Positions 57,903 through 64,000 of a DNA stretch of 64,000 nt are shown here, one piece after another. A program made the position numbers and the translations under genes. Position 1 is the first letter of the stretch, and each line of letters begins with the position of its first letter. The notes below the pieces were generated by a model. That model made no database searches. It was not told the DNA's origin and saw nothing but the letters and a program-made list of their open reading frames with translations. Source of the stretch: CAWCPR01 sp963797475 (GTDB taxonomy: Bacteria; Chloroflexota; Anaerolineae; Anaerolineales; UBA4823); NCBI GenBank assembly GCA_963797475.1, contig CAWCPR010000019.1:1-64000 (forward strand), written 5' to 3'.

Positions 57903-60080
57903 ATGACACAGACGGATCTCTCTCGACGCGACTTTATGAAGCTGGGGAGCGCGGCGCTGGGCGCCCTGGCCGCGGGTCATTTCATTCCACCGCCGGCAGC
58001 TCTGGCTGCCCGGGAGGTTGGGATTTTAGACCCCAACGGCGATGGGTACATCCCTACGATGTGCGAGATGTGCGTATGGCGCTGCGGTGTGCTCGCTAAG
58101 GTAGTGGAAGGCCGTGTCGTTAAGCTGGAAGGCAACCCTGATCACCCACATTCCAGGGGAAAGCTTTGCGCACGGGGCCAATCCGGCTTGATGAATACCT
58201 ACGATCCGGACCGGATTCTTTTTCCGCTTGTTCGAGTGGGCAAGCGCGGCGAAGGAAAATTCCGCCGCGCTTCGTGGGATGAAGCTCTGGATCTCGTTGC
58301 CAAAAATATGCTTAAGATCAAAGACCAGTACGGCCCGGAAGCCATGGTCTTTTCCTCCACCCACAATTTGTCCCAGGTTCAGTTTGAGAATTTGCTCAAC
58401 GGTTTTGGCTCGCCCAACTACGGGACTCAACGCAGCTTGTGCTTTAACGCCATGATCGTCGCAAACCTGATGACCTATGGGATGGAAGAGCCAGCCCGAG
58501 ACTACAGCCAGGTCAAATACATCATCTTAACGGGCCGCAATTTGTTGGAGGCGATTTCAACTTCGGAAACTTCTGAGCTGGTTGGCGCCATTGCCCGCGG
58601 GGCAAAGGTCATTTATCTGGATCCTCGCTTTACGAAAACAGCCTCCAAAGCGACTGAATGGTGCCCGATTCGTCCGGGAACTGACCTTGCTTTCCACCTT
58701 GCCCTGATCAACGTCATCATCGGTGAAGAACGCTACGATAAGAATTTCGTCCAGGATTACACCGTTGGTTTCGACCAGCTCGCCGCCGCAGTAAAGGATT
58801 ATTCGCCCGAATGGGCCGCTCCCATCACTGGGATTGAGGCAGCGACCATCCGGCGAATCGCCCAGGAGTTCAGCGATGCTGCCCCATACGCCCTGGCACA
58901 CAATGGCTGGAGGACTTCAAACTTCCTCAATTCCTTTGCAACCGAACGAGCGATCACGATTCTAAACGCATTGGTGGGTAACTGGAATGTAACCATGTTC
59001 TCGGCTGCCGGCGAGGCCAGTGGTGGATTGGGTAAACCACCCCAGCCTCCTTACCCGCGCATTTCAGCGCTGCGCCTGGATGGCGTTCCCTGGAAATACC
59101 CGTTCGTTCCGCTAAAGCTGGGCATTTTCCAACAATTGCGTGAAGCGATCCTGGCGGAGGACCCGTATCCAGCCCATGGCTGGTTCATCTCGCGCCAGAA
59201 CCCGGTGCTCTCCCTGCCCGACCGCCAGCGCACATTGGACGCGATGGGCAAACTGGACTTCATCGCCGTCGTAGACATCATTCTTAACGACACAGCCTGG
59301 TTTGCGGACGTTGTCCTGCCTGAGGCTTCCTACCTGGAACGTTACGATCCTTTGATGCCGGTCGGAGATAAAATCTTCGTTCGCCAGCCGGTCATCGAGC
59401 CTCAAGGAGAAGCCAGGTCTGCACTCTGGATTTACAAAGAGCTTGGAAAACGCCTCGGCCTGGGTGATTTCTTCCAGTATGAGGATGAAGCAGATTATCT
59501 ACGCCAGGAGCTGGCGCCGCTGGATATCTCGCTGGACGAGATCCAGACAAGAGGTTACGTGGAGCTCCCGGCTGCATCTGGTGAAGACAAAGAGCTGCAG
59601 TGGAGCACTCCCAGCGGGAAAATCGAAATTTATTCTTCGACTTTGGAAGCCGGAAAATTCGATCCAATCCCGCGTTGGGAGGAACCTCCCCAACCCAAGC
59701 CAGGTTACTTTTATCTGCTTACCGGCAAAGTCGGGCAACACACCCAATTTGGCACACAAAACAACCAGCTCCTCCACAAGTATGAAGACGAGCCGCGTGC
59801 ATGGATGCATCCACAGGCTGCGCAGTCTCTCGGACTCAGCGATCAAGATTTGGTTGAAATCACCAGCGAAGGCGGAAGCATCAGGGTAGCCTTAAAAGTT
59901 ACGCCTGCCATCCGCCCAGACTGCGTCTATATGACCCCCGGCTACGGGCATCTCTCCAAAGGCTTACGCACTGCTTACGGCGACGGGGCGAGCGATTCGG
60001 TGCTTCACCTCACATTCGTCGACCCGATCAGTGGAAGCCAGGCATTGACGCAAACCTTCGTGTCGGTGAAGAAAACGTAG
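57903..60080 (+). CDS. Molybdopterin oxidoreductase, thiosulfate/polysulfide reductase-like catalytic subunit
   Basis: 725 residues. Tat signal DLSRRDFMKLGSAALGALAAG. The [4Fe-4S] site is Cys54, Cys57, Cys61 and Cys89. GTQRSLCFNAM places Cys180 as the probable molybdenum ligand, as in PhsA/PsrA-type enzymes. YLDPRFTKTASKATEWCPIRPGTDLAFHLALI and the C-terminal MopB-binding GHLSKGLRTAYGDGASDS are family features. It should reduce thiosulfate, polysulfide or a related sulfur compound outside the membrane, with the next two genes as electron-transfer and membrane subunits. Arsenate- and tetrathionate-type relatives remain possible. Confidence 0.9.
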   Translation: MTQTDLSRRDFMKLGSAALGALAAGHFIPPPAALAAREVGILDPNGDGYIPTMCEMCVWRCGVLAKVVEGRVVKLEGNPDHPHSRGKLCARGQSGLMNTYDPDRILFPLVRVGKRGEGKFRRASWDEALDLVAKNMLKIKDQYGPEAMVFSSTHNLSQVQFENLLNGFGSPNYGTQRSLCFNAMIVANLMTYGMEEPARDYSQVKYIILTGRNLLEAISTSETSELVGAIARGAKVIYLDPRFTKTASKATEWCPIRPGTDLAFHLALINVIIGEERYDKNFVQDYTVGFDQLAAAVKDYSPEWAAPITGIEAATIRRIAQEFSDAAPYALAHNGWRTSNFLNSFATERAITILNALVGNWNVTMFSAAGEASGGLGKPPQPPYPRISALRLDGVPWKYPFVPLKLGIFQQLREAILAEDPYPAHGWFISRQNPVLSLPDRQRTLDAMGKLDFIAVVDIILNDTAWFADVVLPEASYLERYDPLMPVGDKIFVRQPVIEPQGEARSALWIYKELGKRLGLGDFFQYEDEADYLRQELAPLDISLDEIQTRGYVELPAASGEDKELQWSTPSGKIEIYSSTLEAGKFDPIPRWEEPPQPKPGYFYLLTGKVGQHTQFGTQNNQLLHKYEDEPRAWMHPQAAQSLGLSDQDLVEITSEGGSIRVALKVTPAIRPDCVYMTPGYGHLSKGLRTAYGDGASDSVLHLTFVDPISGSQALTQTFVSVKKT

Positions 60081-60088
60081 AGGTTTAA

Positions 60089-60829
60089 ATGGCAAGCAAG
60101 AAACGCTATAGTTTTGTAATGGATGTCTCCCGCTGCATCGATTGCCGCGCATGCCTGGTCTCCTGCAGCGTGGAGAACCAGGTTCCCAACAACCACACCC
60201 GCATTTGGGTGCGTGACCTGGGAGTTAAAGGTGAGTTTCCAAACCTGCAGCGCACATTTGTCCCTTACAACTGTATGCACTGCGAAAACCCTCCCTGCAT
60301 CGAAGTGTGCGTTAGCGGCGCTACGTATAAAGACCCCACCAACGGGTTGGTCCTGGTCGACCAGGAAGCCTGTATTGGCTGCGGCTTTTGCGTGGATGCA
60401 TGTCCATACAACGCTCGTTACCTCGACGAATCACGGGGCGTTGTGGATAAATGCACAGGCTGTGTTCAGCGCGTGGAGATCGGCCAACAACCTGCCTGTG
60501 TGGCGACCTGCATTGGCGGGTCTCGTATGTTCGGCGATCTTAACGATCCATCTTCGGATGTTTCTATCGCCCTGAAGAATGCCAAAACCGTCCAGCGCCT
60601 GGATTACGAAAAGAACGGGGTCGACACCGACCCGAATATTTATTACATTAATGGTGATGTTCTGGAGAGCAGCATCCTGCCGGTCGATCCACGTTACAAC
60701 CTTGCCGAGGAAGGCTGGAAGAAAGTACTCGTGCCGGCAGTATTCGCTGGCATCGGCGCATCTTTCCTGGTTCAGGCTACGTATTTCACCAAGCAACTGG
60801 TCGAAGGCGAGAAGGAGTTTGAAGAATGA
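60089..60829 (+). CDS. Four-cluster ferredoxin subunit (PhsB/PsrB-like)
   Basis: 246 residues with no Tat signal of its own. Fe-S ligands: CIDCRACLVSCSVEN, CMHCENPPCIEVCVSGATY, CIGCGFCVDACPYNARYL, and CTGCVQRVEIGQQPACVATCIGGSRMFGDL. It transfers electrons from the membrane subunit to the molybdoenzyme, probably exported as a complex with it. The C-terminal helix VLVPAVFAGIGASFLVQATYFT may anchor it in the membrane. Its stop overlaps the start of the next gene (ATGA). Confidence 0.92.
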   Translation: MASKKRYSFVMDVSRCIDCRACLVSCSVENQVPNNHTRIWVRDLGVKGEFPNLQRTFVPYNCMHCENPPCIEVCVSGATYKDPTNGLVLVDQEACIGCGFCVDACPYNARYLDESRGVVDKCTGCVQRVEIGQQPACVATCIGGSRMFGDLNDPSSDVSIALKNAKTVQRLDYEKNGVDTDPNIYYINGDVLESSILPVDPRYNLAEEGWKKVLVPAVFAGIGASFLVQATYFTKQLVEGEKEFEE

Positions 60830-61644
60830 GCGCCACGAAATCCATCTCCCTTGAGGAGCGCAAAAGACTGCGCAATAAAATGTACAAGAAGCATAACCTG
60901 GCGAACATCTTGACCCATTGGTTCAACGTCGCTATGTGGCTGCTCTTGCTCCCCACCGGAATTGCCATTATCTCCTCCCCCAGGTTAGGTCTTACTCCTA
61001 TCTGGTGGCAAGAACTGTTTCGCAACATGTTCGGCGGGCCAGCGAATTTAATCCGTTTCCATTACACGCTTGGCCTGATCTGGGTATGTGTACTGACTTT
61101 TAACATCCTCCTTGGTTTCCGAAAATATTTCGTCCCGTTTGCTGCCCATCGCATGCTGCTCGACAAGGATGATATTGAGTGGCTGAAGATCAAACCTCTG
61201 CAAATGTTAGGTTTGCTAAAAGGTAAAGAACTGCCGCCTCAAGACGCCTATAACGCCGGGCAAAAAGCTTATATGTATGTGGTGATTTTGGGCACGATCG
61301 GAATTATGACCAGCGGGATTGTCATGACCTTCCACACCCTATTCCCCCCATTCCTGAAACAATGGGCCCAACCGGTACATTGGGTATCGGTTTTCACCAC
61401 TGTCGCCGGGCTAATCATTCATGTTTACATGGGAGCCGTTTTTCCAGAGGAGAAAGAAGCCTTTTTCTCCATGTTTAGCGGAAAGGTGTCCGCCTGGTAT
61501 GCCCGCGCCCACCACGAGAAGTGGTATTGGGAGAAAGTGAGCGAGGAGTTGGAATGGGAAGAGCAGGTTGAAATGGATTTGCAAGAGGAACCGAACCCAA
61601 ATCTCGAAGCCATCATCCAGCCTGAACCTGCTGCCGCTGATTAA
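60826..61644 (+). CDS. Cytochrome b membrane subunit (FdhI/PhsC-like)
   Basis: 272 residues with four membrane helices. KHNLANILTHWFNVAMWLLLLPTGIAII, RFHYTLGLIWVCVLTFNILLGF, AYMYVVILGTIGIMTSGIVMTFHTLF and VHWVSVFTTVAGLIIHVYMGAVFPEE hold the paired histidines expected for two b hemes. This is the formate dehydrogenase gamma/cytochrome b561 type and connects the quinone pool to the FeS subunit. The acidic tail is unconserved. Translation is coupled to the preceding gene. Confidence 0.9.
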   Translation: MSATKSISLEERKRLRNKMYKKHNLANILTHWFNVAMWLLLLPTGIAIISSPRLGLTPIWWQELFRNMFGGPANLIRFHYTLGLIWVCVLTFNILLGFRKYFVPFAAHRMLLDKDDIEWLKIKPLQMLGLLKGKELPPQDAYNAGQKAYMYVVILGTIGIMTSGIVMTFHTLFPPFLKQWAQPVHWVSVFTTVAGLIIHVYMGAVFPEEKEAFFSMFSGKVSAWYARAHHEKWYWEKVSEELEWEEQVEMDLQEEPNPNLEAIIQPEPAAAD

Positions 61645-61666
61645 GCCCTAATTATACGAGGATTTT

Positions 61667-61885
61667 ATGCCAATTTTCGAATTTACCTGTAAGAACTGTG
61701 GGAACGACTTTGAAGAACTTGTACGCAGCGCTAACGCGATCGACGAAGTGGAATGCCCCATCTGCCACAGTCCGGAGGTAAAAAAGAAGGTATCACTTTT
61801 CGCCTCCCGCATCGTCGGCGGGGTGTTCAGCGGCGGAGCGAGCCTGTTATCATCTTCGTGCAGTACGGGCACACGCAGCACCTGA
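61667..61885 (+). CDS. FmdB-family zinc-ribbon protein
   Basis: 72 residues. MPIFEFTCKNCGNDFEELVRSANAIDEVECPICHSPEVKKKVSLF is the FmdB/CxxC_CXXC_SSSS zinc ribbon (CKNC, CPIC). These small proteins often accompany molybdoenzyme or formamidase operons as putative regulators; no direct role is proven. It is the last gene of the operon, 22 bases after the cytochrome b gene. Confidence 0.88.
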   Translation: MPIFEFTCKNCGNDFEELVRSANAIDEVECPICHSPEVKKKVSLFASRIVGGVFSGGASLLSSSCSTGTRST

Positions 61886-61932
61886 GGGATCTAAGCTGCC
61901 CGGCCGTGCGCCGGATGAATTCAGGCTGATTT

Positions 61933-62802
61933 TCAAACGAATAATGGCACCAATTGCAGATTGGAAAGATAATTTTGCAAACTGGTTTTCGAAATGCTGG
62001 GTTCAACCTGCTCAAACCGGCTGGCTGAATCGAGAACCTTTGGAAGCAGGTGGATATCGCCTACTGTGATGAGGAAGACCCCGGGCTTTGCCAGCACCCA
62101 CCACACCGCCATATCGATATCTTCCTGGTTTTGCAGCGGTTTATACCACGTGGAATGCGTATGCGGCTGCCCCATCCAGGGCTGGTAGGCAATCGATTTT
62201 ATCGTTTGCACGGCGATGTTGTGCTGCTGGCACGTTTCCAACAGGGCGTTAAAGTTGGCAGCATAGTACTCGCTCTGCATCGTAATGTAATTGTAGGGCA
62301 GCAATACCGAGTCGAAATCGAATCGTTCCAGGCTGCGGCGATGCGTGGCAGCAACCTGCAGACCGTGTCCTGTGACGCCAATACCCTTAATCAATCCTTG
62401 CTCTCGAGCTTCTACAGCAGCTTCGATCACGCCGCCTGGACTGAGCGCAGTCTCCCAATCGATCGGATCCGCGAGGTTGTGGAATTGCCACAAGTCAACG
62501 TGGTCGATACCCATGCGGTCCAGCGAACGGTGCAATTCCTCCTTGCCGGCTTTAGCTGTGCGCTGTCCAGTCTTGGTCGCCACAAAGAATTGATCGGGGT
62601 AACGTTTGAGCCAGGGCGCAATGCGCAGCTCTGCATCGCCGTAACCGGCAGCCACGTCGATGTGATTGACCCCATACTGCAACAACACATCCAACGTTCG
62701 ATCCGCCTCGGCCTGTGAGACGTGGCCTAAGGCGGCTGCTCCAAACAGCGTCCGTGTGCTTTGATGGGCAAGCCGCCCAAATGGTATTTTTGAGATCGTC
62801 AT
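61933..62802 (-). CDS. Aldo/keto reductase family protein
   Basis: 289 residues of the (beta/alpha)8 AKR fold. The catalytic tetrad is visible as Asp and Tyr in HIDVAAGYGDAE, Lys in FFVATKTGQR and His in VDLWQFHNLAD. It would reduce aldehydes or ketones with NAD(P)H. The C-terminal region lacks an extra [4Fe-4S] domain. It is convergent with the respiratory operon and 105 bases downstream of the isopropylmalate dehydrogenase-like gene. Substrate unknown. Confidence 0.9.
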   Translation of the reverse strand: MTISKIPFGRLAHQSTRTLFGAAALGHVSQAEADRTLDVLLQYGVNHIDVAAGYGDAELRIAPWLKRYPDQFFVATKTGQRTAKAGKEELHRSLDRMGIDHVDLWQFHNLADPIDWETALSPGGVIEAAVEAREQGLIKGIGVTGHGLQVAATHRRSLERFDFDSVLLPYNYITMQSEYYAANFNALLETCQQHNIAVQTIKSIAYQPWMGQPHTHSTWYKPLQNQEDIDMAVWWVLAKPGVFLITVGDIHLLPKVLDSASRFEQVEPSISKTSLQNYLSNLQLVPLFV

Positions 62803-62907
62803 TTCTTTCGATTTCCTTTATTCTATCCCCAAAGACGGTTATTAACTGTACGGTGCAGTCCAGAGTGCGAGCCTGAAGCGGCATCCAGAATTTTATCACC
62901 TTTACAT

Positions 62908-63921
62908 TTATAGATTTCGGATGATCGCCCGGCACAGTTCAACAGTCGTTGCGTTCCCCCCCAGGTCTGGAGGCAGCACCTCTTCTTGTAAAACGCGAAC
63001 GACTGCCGACCGGACACGTCTGGCAGACTGGGACTGCCCAATGTGATCCAGCAGCATTGCTGCCGAAAGAATAGCCCCAATTGGGTTTGCGATTCCACGT
63101 CCGGCGATATCCGGGGCTGACCCATGGACGGGCTCGAAAACTGCAATGCGCTCACCAATATTAGCGGAAGGCGCAGTACCTAATCCACCGGTCAAGGCGC
63201 TGGCCTCGTCCGAAAGAATATCCCCAAACAGATTGGTCGTCACCAACACATCAAAGTTCTGGGGGTCGCGCACGAGGCGCATCGCCATCGCGTCCACCAA
63301 GATTTCGTCGGCTTTCACGTCCGGAAATTGCCCGGCAATTTTCAAACAGCTTTCCCGAAAAAGGCCATCGCTGAGCTTCAATACATTGGCTTTGTGAACG
63401 ATCGTAACGCGGCCAGGTGGTCCAGCCTCTCGCCGCGCAGCTCGATGGCGGGCATGCTGAAACGCCATTCTTGCAATTCGCTCGGAAGCCGAGGCGCTGA
63501 TAACTCGCTCAGCAATGACGACCTGGCCTTCGCGGTGTTCTCGCCCGGAATAAAGTCCCTCGGTATTCTCGCGCACGATTAACAGGTCGATACCCGGTCG
63601 TGAAAATAGCCCGGGTAAAGACTCAACCGGCCTGAGATTAGCGTAAAGATCGAACGTCTTGCGCAGGACGAGAATCGGGCTGCGATAGCCCTCGACAAAC
63701 GAAGAAGGTGAAGCCGTCGCTCCGAACAATGCAACTCTGGCGTCCTGGACTGCCGCCAGGGTTGCATCTGGAATTGCGTCTCCCGTGCGCCTGAAAAACT
63801 CAAATCCCGCCTGCGCTTCGATAAAATCCAGATCCAGGTCAAGCGCATCCAGTACGCCGGCTGCCGCCGGGATGACCTCGGCCCCAATGCCGTCCCCAAA
63901 AATCAAGCACACCTGCTGCAT
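62908..63921 (-). CDS. Isopropylmalate/homoisocitrate dehydrogenase family protein
   Basis: 337 residues of the beta-decarboxylating dehydrogenase family. VCLIFGDGIGAEVIPAA, the substrate region ILVLRKTFDLYANLRPVESLPG, LLIVRENTEGLYSGREHREG, the catalytic KANVLKLSDGLF, the metal site NLFGDILSDEASALTGGLGTAPSANIG, and HGSAPDIAGRGIANPIGAILSAAMLL. VRENTEGLYSG is shared by isocitrate and homoisocitrate dehydrogenases, whereas LeuB usually reads VRELTGGIYFG. Homoisocitrate dehydrogenase of the aminoadipate lysine pathway is therefore favoured. The next upstream gene is an aconitase-type small subunit. Confidence 0.88.
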   Translation of the reverse strand: MQQVCLIFGDGIGAEVIPAAAGVLDALDLDLDFIEAQAGFEFFRRTGDAIPDATLAAVQDARVALFGATASPSSFVEGYRSPILVLRKTFDLYANLRPVESLPGLFSRPGIDLLIVRENTEGLYSGREHREGQVVIAERVISASASERIARMAFQHARHRAARREAGPPGRVTIVHKANVLKLSDGLFRESCLKIAGQFPDVKADEILVDAMAMRLVRDPQNFDVLVTTNLFGDILSDEASALTGGLGTAPSANIGERIAVFEPVHGSAPDIAGRGIANPIGAILSAAMLLDHIGQSQSARRVRSAVVRVLQEEVLPPDLGGNATTVELCRAIIRNL

Positions 63922-63927
63922 CCAGCT

Positions 63928-64000
63928 TCAGGCTCCCTTCACAGGTGATTCTCCCTGGCTCAAGAGGCCCAGCTTTTTACGAAGGTGCGGGATCAGCCCG
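63928..64000 (-). CDS. LeuD/homoaconitase small-subunit-like protein, C-terminal end only
   Basis: The last 23 codons before the TGA at 63930-63928 read GLIPHLRKKLGLLSQGESPV plus three residues. GLIPxLRKKLG is the usual end of isopropylmalate dehydratase or homoaconitase small subunits. The gene runs off the window. It lies seven bases before the dehydrogenase ATG, so the two form one operon of leucine or lysine synthesis. Confidence 0.6.
   Translation of the reverse strand, partial: GLIPHLRKKLGLLSQGESPVKGA

Noticed and set aside
1..64000. CRISPR arrays, insertion sequences, prophage or integrase genes, rRNA and ordinary tRNA genes
   Set aside because: No repeat-spacer pattern, transposase or integrase motif, rRNA-like segment or tRNA cloverleaf was noticed on either strand; a short or divergent element could still be missed by eye.

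Overview
The window looks like a chromosomal segment of a Chloroflexota bacterium, most likely class Anaerolineae. This is inferred from gene content and protein character: a SUF operon with SufR and a Rieske-type ferredoxin, Thr-Pro-rich envelope proteins, a LysW-like protein and NrfD-type respiratory modules. No marker search was possible. Heme A synthase alongside several multiheme cytochromes and a molybdopterin reductase suggests a flexible aerobic/anaerobic respiratory life. There is no prophage, transposon or CRISPR array.

Layout. 1-900: truncated sigma factor and a complete tmRNA gene with terminator. 964-7911: a sugar/compatible-solute operon of two GT4 glycosyltransferases, a universal-stress-protein/glucosyl-3-phosphoglycerate synthase fusion, a histidine phosphatase and a frameshifted GH13 phosphorylase; together they fit synthesis and turnover of glucosylglycerate or mannosylglucosylglycerate. 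8191-14901: housekeeping genes (RlmI-type methyltransferase, alpha-oxoamine synthase, LigA, CtaA, glutaredoxin-like protein). 15156-23688: phosphate block with a PhoP/PhoR pair (the regulator carries an in-frame stop), a 34-residue membrane ORF behind a Pho-box-like array, SurE, and the convergent pstSCAB-phoU operon with its own Pho-box-like array.

24437-32852 is the most unusual region. Two paralogous membrane proteins end in the identical tail CACACACAGCACACAGGGR. They are followed by a PqqD-like/radical SAM/SPASM protein, an ATP-grasp ligase, a broken GNAT gene, a second radical SAM paralogue that has lost every cluster cysteine, and a methyltransferase. I read this as a candidate peptide-modification (RiPP-like) system acting on the cytoplasmic Cys-Ala tails of membrane-anchored substrates.

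32928-40462: SUF iron-sulfur assembly genes with divergent consensus promoters and SufR/SufT. 40683-45709: envelope genes (amidase, two L,D-transpeptidases) and a thioredoxin-TPR protein. 46077-49277: LysW-like protein, a structured RNA resembling 6S RNA, aspS and a cupin regulator.

49505-61885: two respiratory modules. The first has a 12-heme lipoprotein facing a LysR gene and an octaheme cytochrome/FeS/NrfD operon across a divergent promoter with a 17-bp perfect inverted repeat. The second is an ArsR-led operon with a triheme cytochrome, two YeeE-like half transporters and a PhsABC/PsrABC-like molybdoenzyme, which suggests thiosulfate or polysulfide reduction. The second YeeE half has TGA exactly at its conserved Cys codon plus a frameshift. 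61933-64000: aldo/keto reductase and lysine/leucine-type genes.

Four genes in the window are disrupted by five small lesions (6143-7911, 15156-15860, 30319-30805, 57338-57890). Base errors in the assembly are as likely as real decay, and raw reads would decide.
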